The position numbers were made by a program, and so were the translations under genes. Positions 1-8,295 of a stretch of DNA of 44,680 nucleotides are shown in pieces. Origin of the DNA: Rubrivivax sp. (GTDB lineage: Bacteria > Pseudomonadota > Gammaproteobacteria > Burkholderiales > Burkholderiaceae_C). The stretch lies in the NCBI GenBank assembly GCA_027483705.1, contig JAIXTY010000141.1:1-44680 (forward strand), in the 5' to 3' direction. Numbering within the stretch: the first letter of the stretch is position 1; every line of letters starts with the position of its first letter. Below the pieces are notes generated by a model. It worked only from the letters and a program-made list of their open reading frames with translations. It ran no database searches and had not been told where the DNA came from.

Positions 1-123
1 CTGGCGCCGGTGGACTGCGCCGCGATGATCGAGACGGTGCGCGGCGCCGGCTACCGGCTGGCGCGGCCGGCGGGGGCGGCCGGGTTCGGCACGCCGGCGG
101 CGCCGGCGGCATCCGCGGCCTGA
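1..123 (+). CDS. OmpR/PhoB-type response regulator, C-terminal end only
   Basis: An open frame enters from the left edge and stops at TGA 121-123. It encodes about 40 residues. The stretch IETVRGAGYRLA is the usual last beta-hairpin and wing of the winged-helix DNA-binding domain of OmpR-family response regulators, and the wording is close to PhoB of Burkholderiales. The receiver domain and most of the output domain lie outside the window. After the wing there is an Ala/Gly/Pro-rich tail of about 20 residues. The last 73 bp overlap the 3' end of the convergent sterol desaturase gene. PhoB itself cannot be confirmed from this fragment. Confidence 0.7.
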   Translation: MAPVDCAAMIETVRGAGYRLARPAGAAGFGTPAAPAASAA

Positions 124-1223
124 GACGCCCGGGCCGCGCCGGCGCGGCCTTCCAGCAGCCGCCCGATCAGCCACAGCACGCCCACCAGGCCCGCCGCGCC
201 GGCGGCCTGCTGCGGCAGAGACAACGTGTGCGCGAACCACAGGAAGCCTGAGGTCGCAGCCAGTACCGTGCCGAAGAGCCCCGCGGCCAGCAGCTGCAAG
301 CCGCGCGGCACGGCGGTTTCGTAACGCTCGACCTGGCTGATCTCGAAGGCCGGCTTCGGGAAGCGCGCCGCCACGTCGGCCGGGCGCCAGCCGGGCGGCA
401 TCAGCCAGACCTTGAGCTTGTCGACCCAGCGCCGGGCGTGCCAGCTGTCGGCCACCAGGCCGCGGTAGACGTCGAGGTTGGCCATCACCGGGCACCAGCG
501 CTGCAGCGGCGCGCGCGTGCCGTAGACGATGCGCTCGGCGGCGTCGTGCTCGTCGGCCCGCGCTTCTTCCTGGAACGTGCCGAACAGGCGGTCCCAGACG
601 ATCAGGATGCCGCCGTAGTTGCGGTCGAGGTAGCGCTCGTTCACCGCGTGGTGCACGCGGTGGTTGCTGGGGCTCACGAACCAGCGGTCGAACCAGCCCA
701 GGCGGCCGATCTGCTGCGTGTGCACCCAGAACTGGTAGAGCAGGTCGATCAGCGCCACGGTGGCAAACACCACCGGCGGCACGCCGGCCAGTGCCAGCGG
801 CACGTAGAACACCCAACCGAGCAGGAAGCCGCTGCTGGTTTGCCGCAGCGCGGTGCCGAGGTTGTAGTCCTCGCTCTGGTGGTGCACCACGTGGGCGGCC
901 CAGAACGCGGCCACGCGGTGGCCGGCGCGGGGGTGCCAGGAGTAGCAGAAGTCGTAGGCCACGAGCGCGCCCAGCCACACCACCACCGAATCGGCCGGCA
1001 GCTGCCACAGCGCCACGTGCTGGTAGAGCGCGACGTAGATGCCGATGCGCAGCAGCCGCCCGAACACGGCCGTCACCTGGCTCATCACGCCCAGGCCGAT
1101 GCTGGTGAGCGTGTCGGCCAGCCGATAGGTGTTGCGGCCGCGGGCCACGCCGACCGCGAACTCCAGCGCGATGAGCGCCAGGAACACGGGCGTGGCCAGC
1201 ACGATGATCTGGGCGCCGGTCAT
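51..1223 (-). CDS. Sterol desaturase / fatty acid hydroxylase family membrane protein
   Basis: This 390-residue protein has several membrane segments (about residues 5-25, 60-95, 130-165 and 330-375). It carries the histidine clusters of the membrane di-iron fatty acid hydroxylase superfamily: H97 and H102 in HPRAGH, HVVHH at 111-115, H168, and HRVHH at 188-192. The family hydroxylates or desaturates lipid substrates using two iron atoms held by these histidines, but the substrate cannot be read from sequence. I chose the ATG at 1223 because the codons upstream of it encode no family-like sequence and would run into the divergent SDR gene. The C-terminal 25 codons, Ala/Gly/Pro-rich, overlap the response-regulator fragment. 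A divergent neighbour starts only 29 bp away. Confidence 0.88.
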   Translation of the reverse strand: MTGAQIIVLATPVFLALIALEFAVGVARGRNTYRLADTLTSIGLGVMSQVTAVFGRLLRIGIYVALYQHVALWQLPADSVVVWLGALVAYDFCYSWHPRAGHRVAAFWAAHVVHHQSEDYNLGTALRQTSSGFLLGWVFYVPLALAGVPPVVFATVALIDLLYQFWVHTQQIGRLGWFDRWFVSPSNHRVHHAVNERYLDRNYGGILIVWDRLFGTFQEEARADEHDAAERIVYGTRAPLQRWCPVMANLDVYRGLVADSWHARRWVDKLKVWLMPPGWRPADVAARFPKPAFEISQVERYETAVPRGLQLLAAGLFGTVLAATSGFLWFAHTLSLPQQAAGAAGLVGVLWLIGRLLEGRAGAARASQAADAAGAAGVPNPAAPAGRASR

Positions 1224-1252
1224 GGCCGCAGCGTACGGCCTACGATGCGGCC

Positions 1253-2044
1253 ATGGAATCGGCAAACACCCAATCCCCCGGCCCGGCCGCACCCGCGGCG
1301 CGGCGCCGCCTGCTCGTCACCGGCGCCGGCCGCGGCATCGGCGCCGCCGTGGCCGTGATGGCCGCGCGGCGCGGCTGGGACGTGGCCATCAACTACGCCC
1401 GCGACACCGTGGCCGCCGAGCGCACCGCCGAGGCCGTGCGCGCCGCCGGCGGCCGGGCGCTGCTGCTGCCGGCCGACGTGGCCGACGACGGCGCGGTGGT
1501 GGCGATGTTCGGCGCGCTCGACGCCGCCTGGGGCGGCCTGGACGACCTCGTCAACAACGCCGGCGTCGTGGACGTGGCGCAGCGTGTCGACGAGTACAGC
1601 GCCGCGCGCGTGCAGCGCATGTTCGCGATCAACGTCTTCGGCAGCTTCTCCTGCGCGCGCGAGGCCGTGAAGCGCCTGAGCACGCGCCACGGCGGCACGG
1701 GCGGCGCCATCGTCAACATCGGCTCGGTGGCCAGCAAGATCGGCTCGGCCGGGCAGTACGTGGACTACGCGGCGGCCAAGGGCGCCATCGACGTGTTCAC
1801 CGTGGGCCTGAGCCGCGAGGTGGCCGCCGAGGGTGTGCGCGTGAACTGCGTGCGCCCCGGCATCACCGACACCGAGATCCACGCCAGCGGCGGCCAGCCG
1901 GAGCGCGCCTGGCAGCTGGCGCCGATGATCCCGATGCAGCGCCCGGGCACGGCCGACGAGATCGCCGAGTCCGTGCTGTGGCTGCTGTCGGACGCCGCGG
2001 CCTACACCACCGGCGCGCTGCTCGACGTGACCGGCGGACGCTGA
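1253..2044 (+). CDS. SDR family NAD(P)-dependent oxidoreductase
   Basis: The 263-residue product is a classical short-chain dehydrogenase. The cofactor motif TGAGRGIG is at residues 23-30, NNAG at 101-104, and the catalytic residues are S158, Y172 and K176. PGITDTEI and a TGALLDVTGG ending complete the family signature. The closest type by eye is the YgfF/glucose-1-dehydrogenase-like group, but the substrate is unknown. Start ATG 1253 gives a 16-residue leader before the Rossmann fold. No Shine-Dalgarno is visible; instead a -10-like TACGAT lies 6 nt upstream of the ATG, so the mRNA may be leaderless. It is divergent from the sterol desaturase gene and convergent with the CHAT gene, 15 bp away. 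Confidence 0.93.
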   Translation: MESANTQSPGPAAPAARRRLLVTGAGRGIGAAVAVMAARRGWDVAINYARDTVAAERTAEAVRAAGGRALLLPADVADDGAVVAMFGALDAAWGGLDDLVNNAGVVDVAQRVDEYSAARVQRMFAINVFGSFSCAREAVKRLSTRHGGTGGAIVNIGSVASKIGSAGQYVDYAAAKGAIDVFTVGLSREVAAEGVRVNCVRPGITDTEIHASGGQPERAWQLAPMIPMQRPGTADEIAESVLWLLSDAAAYTTGALLDVTGGR

Positions 2045-2059
2045 GCCGGGCCCGGTGCC

Positions 2060-5000
2060 TCAGCCCCGGGCGTAGGCCTCCAGCACCGCCAGCAGCGCCG
2101 TCGCCGCGGCGGCCTCGTCGCCGCGGTGGCGTTCGACGTGCACGCCCAGCACGAGGCCGGCGTTGTCGGCCACCGAGCTCCACATGCGCACCGAGCGCAC
2201 GCGGTCGGCCAGCGTCGCGAAGCGCAGCTCCAGCGCCGCGCGCTCGGCGGCCAGTCGGCGGTCGGCCAGGGCCTGCAGCAGGTCGAGCTCGATCATCGCG
2301 GCGTGGGCCCAGAAGTCGGGCTCGGTGGCGACGCTGGCGTGCAGGCTGCGCACCACCGCGGCCACGCCGGCCGCGTCGAAGCCGGGCCAGTCGCGGCGGC
2401 CGGACTCCAGCACGTACTCCAGCGCCATGCGGTTGAGCGCCGGGTAGAAGAGCTGCGGGTCCTGGCGCGCCGCAGCCATCTGCTCGGCGGCGCGGTAGGC
2501 GCCGGCGGCGTCGGCGAAGGCCTCGCGCGCCGGCTTGTCCTGCCCGGCCTGGCGGCGGATCAGCGCCAGCCGCTTGCAGGCCGAGCCCACCAGCGACTGC
2601 CGCTCGACGCTGGGCTGCATCACCGACAGCATGGCCAGGCGGTCGGCGGCGTCCTCCACTTCGGCGAGCGCGCGGCGCCACGCCGGGCTGCCGGGCTTGG
2701 CGCGCTGCGCGCGGTGCCAGCCGCGGCGGGCGCGCAGGTTCTGCAGCTGCTCGTTGGTCTTCAGCGTCGCGCTGCCGTCGTGCGCGGCCAGCGCGCGCTC
2801 CAGCCAGGCGATGGCGGCGTCGTTGTCGCCGGCCTCGCGGTAGGCCACGCCAAAGGCCTCGGCCACCGCGCCCATGCTGCCCCACAGCGCGCCGAAGCGG
2901 GCCTCGAGGTGGCGCACCTTCTCGAGCTGCTCGGTGCGGTCGGCGCCCATCCACTGCACGCGCACGGCCTGCTCCTCCAGCGCCAGCGCCAGGCCCATCG
3001 GCGAGGCGATGGTCTGGAACTCCTCGCGCGGCGGCGGCTGCACCACCACGTCCTCCTCGGCGCTGCGGCGGTAGACCCAGTTCGGGTCGCCATAGGCCTG
3101 GTAGGCCGCCCAGCTGTTGTCGTTGCGGTCCACGGCCCAGGCCGCCTCGCGCGCGGCGGCCACGGCCAGCACGAAGGGCCGGCGGCGCAGGATCTCGCGG
3201 TAGAAGGTCTCGGCAAACACCTTGGCCGGCGCGTCGCTCACGGCCCAGCCGGCGGCCACCACGCAGCGCACACCGATCTCGATGAGCGAGTCGGCCACCG
3301 CCGCCGCGAAGGCCGCGCGGTCGAGCCTGGGCGCCGCCAGCACCGCGGTGCTGCTGCGCGCGGCCAGGTAGCAGCAGTTCACGAACACCAGCTCGGGCAC
3401 CGTGCGCATCGAGTGGATCTCGCTCGGCCCCAGGTAGGTGTTGTCCGACAGCACCACGCCGCCGGCGCGCTGCAGGCGGCCCTGGTCGTCGCGCTGCACC
3501 GGCTCGCCGTGGCCGGCGACGTGCACGATGCGGTAGCGGCGCTCGAACAGCGCGTTGATCACGGCGGTGGCGTCGGCGCCCGCCGGCAGCGCCTTCACGC
3601 GCGCGGCGCCGACGCCGCCGGTGCCGCTGAAGGCCGCAGCCACCGCCTCGGCCTCGGCCCTGGCGCCGGGCAGGGCCGGGTAGATGGCGGGGTCGCAGGC
3701 CGGCTCGCCGATCACGAGCACGGCGTCGTCGGGCTGCGCGTCCTGCACCTGCTGGCGGAAGTGGTCGGTGCGCAGCTTGCGCAGCAGCGCGGTGCGGATG
3801 GCCCAGGGGCGGTCGTCGTCGCTCGCCGCGCGCGCGCTGCCGGGGCCAGGCGAGGTGTCCAGCAGCTCCCAGGGGATGGGCGCGGTGGCCTCGTCCACCT
3901 CGAGCAGCATGCGCTCGCTGCCGCCGAGGAAGGGCTCCACCTCGGGCGGCACCAGCAGCTGCAGCAGCGTGCGGCCCAGGCGCGGGTCGTCGTTGTGCTC
4001 GCTGGCGGCCTTGCGCACCAGCTCGCGGATCAGCGCGCCCTGCGTGCTGACGGCGCGCACCTCGGTGCGCGCGCGCCGCGTGTCGAGCGCGAAGGTGATG
4101 ACGCCGTCGGCGCTGGAGGTCGCCGAGATGAAGTCGTAGTTGGTGCCGCGGTAGCCGCTGTCGACCTGGCGGCGCAGCGCGCCGACGCCGCTGTCGATGA
4201 CCGGCGCGATCTCGAACAGCCCGCGCGCCGACTCCGCCAGCACCTGCAGGCCGTTCCAGGCGTCGGAGGCGCGTTCCAGGTACAGCTCCACCAGCGTCAG
4301 CTGGCTCACGCGCGGCCAGCCGGCGCGGGGCACCGCGGCCAGGCGCTCGTTGGCCTGCTGCACGCCGGTGGCGATGGCGCGCGCCGCGCCGGACGGCGTC
4401 ATGCCGACACCGCCGCTGCCCATGAGCGTGGCCGAGATCTCCAGCGTCACGCCCGCGCCCTCGGCGCTCTGCGCGATGCGCTGCACCCAGGCGATGACGC
4501 CCTGGCGCACGGTCTCGGCCAGCGTGGCCTCGGTGAGCTTGCCCTCCTCGCCCAGGCCGATGACGAGCACGCGCTGCGGCTGCGGCAGCCGCCACGGGTT
4601 CTCGGGGTCGACGCGGGTGTTGATGAAGAGCTGGTGGCTGCCGACGGCGTCGGGGTACAGGCCGGCGTCGAGCGAGTCGCGCATGGCGTTGCCGATCAGC
4701 CGGTTGACGACCGCCTCGCTGCCCGACAGCGTGAGCGAGCGCGAGTGCCCGACCATCAGCGTCGTGCGCACGAAACCCAGGTTGCCGTTGAGCAGCCGCA
4801 CCTTCAGCGGCATCGGGCCGCTGCGCACCGGCGGGTGCGCGCCGGCCTGCGTGTCGAACACCTGGTTCTGCGTCGACGCCGGCCGCGCCGTGCTGCGCAC
4901 GCGCGAGGGGCGGCTGCGCACGTGCTCCACCGGCGCCGCCGCGCCGCGCGTGGCCGCGGCGGCGTCTTCCAGGCGCGGCAGCCGTGCCGTCTCGCCGGTG

Positions 5001-7618
5001 AGCAGCAGCTCGGTGTAGGCCTCGAAGGCCGTCTTCACGTCGGGCAGGCTGCCGTGCTCGGCGTCGAGCCGCCAGGTGCGCACGCCGGGCAGCAGCGCGC
5101 TGTGCAGCGGCACGCGGCCGTCGCCGCCGCGGCACGCGTCGAGGTACACGAAGCCCTCAGGGCCGTTGTCGTAGCCGTCGGGCGTGAACTCGGCCTCGCC
5201 CACCACCAGCAGCAGCTGGTTGGCGAAGCGCGCGAGATCGCCGTCGCGCTGCGCGTCGAGGCGGCGCCGCAGCGCCACCGCGGCATCGAGCACGGCCTGC
5301 GGCGGCACGCCCCATTCGTAGGCCGCCTCGGCGGCCTCGCCGCTGCTGTGGTGCCACCAGTTCACCTCGCGCACACGCGCCAGGTCCTGCTCGGCCAGCG
5401 TGCGCCAGGTCTCGCTGCGGTCGAGCGCGAGGCGGCTGTCCAGCAGGTCGGCCTGCAGCTGGATGAAGCCCGGCATCTCGGCCATCAGCTGGCGCGCGCG
5501 GCGGCCGCGCAGCGGGCTGCCGAAGGCGGCCAGCGCGTTGCCGAAGGTGTCGTCGCCCGACAGCACCTGCATCGGCGCCCACGAGCCGCCATTGGGCGTG
5601 CCCAGCATCAGCACGCGCGCGCCCTCGCGCTTGAGCAGCCGCTCGAAGGTCTTGGGCGCCTCGAGCTGCATCGTGCGCGTCAGCACGCCGCCCATGCTGT
5701 GCGCGACGATGCGCACCGGCTGGCCGCTGGCGCTGCGGCCGTCGAGCTCGGCCTCGACGGCGCGGGCCAGGCGGCGCGCCTCGTCCTCGATGGGCCGCCG
5801 CCAGTCGAACGCGAACTCGATCACCTCGTGCGTGGCCGCGAGGTGCTCCATCAGGTCGTCGTAGACCAGGCCGATGGCGCCGTCGGGCTGCACGCGCTCG
5901 CTGCCGGGCTGCCAGGCCAGGCGGTCCAGGCCGCCCACGAGGCGCAGGCCGAGCCAGATGCGCGCGTCGCCGTCCTTCAGGTGGCTGCCCAGGATGCCGG
6001 GGATCACGAACACCGCCGGCCGATCGGCCGCCGCGGCCTCGCCCTGGCTGCGCCGCGCGGCGCGCAGGCCGCCGCTGTCCTGGCCGGCCCAGGACATCAG
6101 GCCGATCGGGCGCCAGCCGTCGGGCTCGTCGTCGCGCAGCGCCGCCGTCACGGCGCGCACGCTGCGCTCGTTGGCAAAGTAGTTGAAGTGCGTGCTCGTG
6201 CCGCCCTGGTCGAGGAAGAAGCTCGCGCGGCCGCGGGCGGGATCGCGCGGCGTGCCGCCGTACATGCTGGCGGTGTTGACGACGATGTCGTTGTCGGTCC
6301 AGTAGTAGGCGTCGGCCAGCAGTGTCTTGAGCCAGCTGCCGAGGCTGTCGCCTTCCAGGTCGCCGGCCAGCACGCGCAGGTCGCCCGGGATCGGCTCGCG
6401 CGCCTCGTTGAGCCAGCGCACCAGCGGCGTGTCGGGGATCATCGCCGCCAGGCCCGGGATCTGCGACGGGTCGGCACGCCGCCGCGCGACCTCGGTCAGG
6501 AAGTCCAGCAGCGACGGCACCACCGGCAGCCCGGCGAGCTCCAGCGTCCACTTCAGCACCGACAGGTAGGCGTCGAGCCGCTGGCTGGCCAGCAGCGTGC
6601 CGCGCGCGGGGCAGGCCACGCGCACCAGGCGCTCGACGCGGATGCGCTTGGCGCGCACGGCCGCGGCCAACGCCTGCAGCTCGCCGCGCTGGCCGGCGTA
6701 GGCCGGGCCCGGAAAGAAGGCCAGGTCGGCGGCGCCGAGCGTGCGCCCGGCCTCGATGTCGCCGGCCACGCGGCACAGCACCTCGGCCACGAGGCCGCCG
6801 CGCGAGTGCGTCAGCAGGTGCAGTGTCGCGCCCGCGGGCAGCGCCTGCACCAGCGTCATCGCGTTGGCGATCGGGCTCGCGCCGAGCGTCGGGTGGTCGA
6901 GCGCGTAGACGCGGTCGGCATAACGCTCGAACAGCTCGGCCACGCGCTGCGGGTGCTGCGTCCAGAGCTTGCCGAAGGTGCTGACGGTCTCGACGAAGGT
7001 GCCGTGCACCAGCACCAGGATGGGCTGGCTGCCGGCCGCAGGCACGGTGTCGACCTTCAGCCCGCTGCCCTTGAGCGGCGGCAGCGCCTCGCGCTGCAGC
7101 CGGTAGACGCCGGCGTCGACCTGGCCGTCGACCTTGGCCACCACGGCCCCGGCCACGAAGTCGGCCGCCGGGTCCTTGAAGAGGCCGGTGACGACCTCCA
7201 GGCCCGCCAGGAGCACCTCGCCCAGCGAGCCGGCGCCGCGTGTCGTGGCGGCCTGCTCCAGGCCGCGCCAGCGCAGCTGAGCCGGCACCTCCACCTCGCC
7301 GGGGGCGGCGCCGCCGGCGCTGCGCCGTGCAGCCGTCTGCTGGCCGAGCATCAGGTCGCGCGCGGTGTGCGGGTGCAGCACCAGCACCGGGCCGTCGGCC
7401 AGCCGCAGCACCACGACGTCCTCGCCCGGCACGGCCTGCACGCGCGTCGTTTCGCCGCCGCCGCTGCGGCGGGCCTGCAGGCGCACGGCGTCCTTGACGG
7501 TGCCCGCGACGACGTCCGACGGCTGCGGCACCGCCGCGCCGGCACCGCGCGAGGCCGGGCGCGTGCCGGGCACGACAAAGGTCACGGGGCTGCTGTCGGT
7601 GGTGTGACCGTCGGCCAT
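2060..7618 (-). CDS. Giant CHAT-domain protease with two alpha/beta-hydrolase domains and a TPR-like tail
   Basis: This 1852-residue protein has no signal peptide, so it is probably cytosolic. Domains in order: an N-terminal region (1-195); alpha/beta hydrolase 1 (about 198-485) with HGTF at 205, S272 in THSRGG, D444 and H477; alpha/beta hydrolase 2, LCAT/PGAP1-like (about 533-875), with S641 in AHSMGG, D833 and H855; an Arg/Pro-rich linker (880-935); a domain resembling the macro-like N-terminal domain of M17 aminopeptidases (about 936-1180); a CHAT caspase-fold domain (about 1220-1520) with H1370 in VAGHGE and C1416 in VNCC; and a helical TPR-like tail (1540-1852). All expected catalytic residues are present. 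The start ATG 7618 has an AGGAG 7 nt upstream. CHAT domains are caspase-like proteases often found with TPRs in defence or programmed-death systems. Substrate and role are unknown here. The rlpA gene ends 108 bp upstream on the same strand. Confidence 0.93.
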   Translation of the reverse strand: MADGHTTDSSPVTFVVPGTRPASRGAGAAVPQPSDVVAGTVKDAVRLQARRSGGGETTRVQAVPGEDVVVLRLADGPVLVLHPHTARDLMLGQQTAARRSAGGAAPGEVEVPAQLRWRGLEQAATTRGAGSLGEVLLAGLEVVTGLFKDPAADFVAGAVVAKVDGQVDAGVYRLQREALPPLKGSGLKVDTVPAAGSQPILVLVHGTFVETVSTFGKLWTQHPQRVAELFERYADRVYALDHPTLGASPIANAMTLVQALPAGATLHLLTHSRGGLVAEVLCRVAGDIEAGRTLGAADLAFFPGPAYAGQRGELQALAAAVRAKRIRVERLVRVACPARGTLLASQRLDAYLSVLKWTLELAGLPVVPSLLDFLTEVARRRADPSQIPGLAAMIPDTPLVRWLNEAREPIPGDLRVLAGDLEGDSLGSWLKTLLADAYYWTDNDIVVNTASMYGGTPRDPARGRASFFLDQGGTSTHFNYFANERSVRAVTAALRDDEPDGWRPIGLMSWAGQDSGGLRAARRSQGEAAAADRPAVFVIPGILGSHLKDGDARIWLGLRLVGGLDRLAWQPGSERVQPDGAIGLVYDDLMEHLAATHEVIEFAFDWRRPIEDEARRLARAVEAELDGRSASGQPVRIVAHSMGGVLTRTMQLEAPKTFERLLKREGARVLMLGTPNGGSWAPMQVLSGDDTFGNALAAFGSPLRGRRARQLMAEMPGFIQLQADLLDSRLALDRSETWRTLAEQDLARVREVNWWHHSSGEAAEAAYEWGVPPQAVLDAAVALRRRLDAQRDGDLARFANQLLLVVGEAEFTPDGYDNGPEGFVYLDACRGGDGRVPLHSALLPGVRTWRLDAEHGSLPDVKTAFEAYTELLLTGETARLPRLEDAAAATRGAAAPVEHVRSRPSRVRSTARPASTQNQVFDTQAGAHPPVRSGPMPLKVRLLNGNLGFVRTTLMVGHSRSLTLSGSEAVVNRLIGNAMRDSLDAGLYPDAVGSHQLFINTRVDPENPWRLPQPQRVLVIGLGEEGKLTEATLAETVRQGVIAWVQRIAQSAEGAGVTLEISATLMGSGGVGMTPSGAARAIATGVQQANERLAAVPRAGWPRVSQLTLVELYLERASDAWNGLQVLAESARGLFEIAPVIDSGVGALRRQVDSGYRGTNYDFISATSSADGVITFALDTRRARTEVRAVSTQGALIRELVRKAASEHNDDPRLGRTLLQLLVPPEVEPFLGGSERMLLEVDEATAPIPWELLDTSPGPGSARAASDDDRPWAIRTALLRKLRTDHFRQQVQDAQPDDAVLVIGEPACDPAIYPALPGARAEAEAVAAAFSGTGGVGAARVKALPAGADATAVINALFERRYRIVHVAGHGEPVQRDDQGRLQRAGGVVLSDNTYLGPSEIHSMRTVPELVFVNCCYLAARSSTAVLAAPRLDRAAFAAAVADSLIEIGVRCVVAAGWAVSDAPAKVFAETFYREILRRRPFVLAVAAAREAAWAVDRNDNSWAAYQAYGDPNWVYRRSAEEDVVVQPPPREEFQTIASPMGLALALEEQAVRVQWMGADRTEQLEKVRHLEARFGALWGSMGAVAEAFGVAYREAGDNDAAIAWLERALAAHDGSATLKTNEQLQNLRARRGWHRAQRAKPGSPAWRRALAEVEDAADRLAMLSVMQPSVERQSLVGSACKRLALIRRQAGQDKPAREAFADAAGAYRAAEQMAAARQDPQLFYPALNRMALEYVLESGRRDWPGFDAAGVAAVVRSLHASVATEPDFWAHAAMIELDLLQALADRRLAAERAALELRFATLADRVRSVRMWSSVADNAGLVLGVHVERHRGDEAAAATALLAVLEAYARG

Positions 7619-7685
7619 GCGGCGTCTCCTGCAGCGCTGGCGCGCCGCGTGTTCTGCGGGGCCTGCGAGCATCGGCGCAAAGCGC

Positions 7686-7702
7686 GCCCGGATCAACCGG
7701 GC
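7686..7702 (-). terminator. Short hairpin between rlpA and the CHAT gene
   Basis: GCCCGG and CCGGGC form a perfect 6-bp stem around a 5-nt loop, 25 bp after the rlpA stop codon on the minus strand. No T-tract follows, so it may only attenuate transcription or be incidental. Confidence 0.3.
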
Positions 7703-7726
7703 CCGACGCGAATGGCCGCCGCGACT

Positions 7727-8293
7727 CTAGGGGTCGAGCAGCTCGCGCGCGCGCTCGGCGCTGCTCTGCATCGCGCGGATCTCATCAAACGTGAGCCGGC
7801 GCACCTGCACCGGCGCCACGCCGTTCAGCACGCCCAGGCGCAGCGCGGCGACGTAGCTGAGGTCGATGACGCGGCCGTCGGCGAACGGCCCGCGGTCGTT
7901 GATGCGCACGATGATCTCGCGGCCGTTGGCCGGGTTGCGCACGCGCGCGTAGCTCGGGATGGGCATCGTCTTGTGCGCCGCCGTCATCGCAAACATGTCG
8001 TAGGGCTCGCCACTGCTCGTGGGCCGGCCGTGGAACTTGCGGCCGTACCAGCTGGCGCCGCCGCTTTCCACCAGCGGGCGGTCGTCGGTCATCGGCACGT
8101 AGCGGCGGCCCAGCACCTCGTAGGGCTTGTTCGGGCCGCCGACGCGCAGGGGCTCGATCCGCGGCCGGGCGTCGGGCGTGCGGTGGATGTCGGCCGGCAC
8201 CTTGAGCGGCGGGCCGTCGCGTTCTTCGGGCGGCGGGGTGGACGCGCAGCCGGCGAGCAGCGCCATCACACCGAGGGCCGCTGCGCCACGCAT
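7727..8293 (-). CDS. rlpA: Septal ring lytic transglycosylase RlpA-type lipoprotein
   Basis: The 188-residue product starts with a lipoprotein signal peptide whose lipobox is LAGC, placing the lipidated Cys at 16. The double-psi beta-barrel domain follows (about residues 75-168) with the family hallmark GGASWYGRKFHG. The residues known to matter in RlpA glycan cleavage appear to be present: E96 in SSGEPYDM, H107 in TAAHKTMP, and D133 in INDRGPF. The SPOR domain found at the C terminus of E. coli-type RlpA is absent, so recruitment to denuded septal glycan must differ. The ATG at 8293 is only 2 bp after the stop of the upstream pseudo-caspase gene, so the two are probably co-transcribed and translationally coupled. 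Confidence 0.93.
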   Translation of the reverse strand: MRGAAALGVMALLAGCASTPPPEERDGPPLKVPADIHRTPDARPRIEPLRVGGPNKPYEVLGRRYVPMTDDRPLVESGGASWYGRKFHGRPTSSGEPYDMFAMTAAHKTMPIPSYARVRNPANGREIIVRINDRGPFADGRVIDLSYVAALRLGVLNGVAPVQVRRLTFDEIRAMQSSAERARELLDP

Positions 8294-8295
8294 CG

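Noticed and set aside
1863..5135. 1090-codon minus-strand open frame overlapping the CHAT gene in another frame
   Set aside because: Arg/Ala-rich low-complexity shadow with no motifs; the overlapping frame carries intact catalytic domains.
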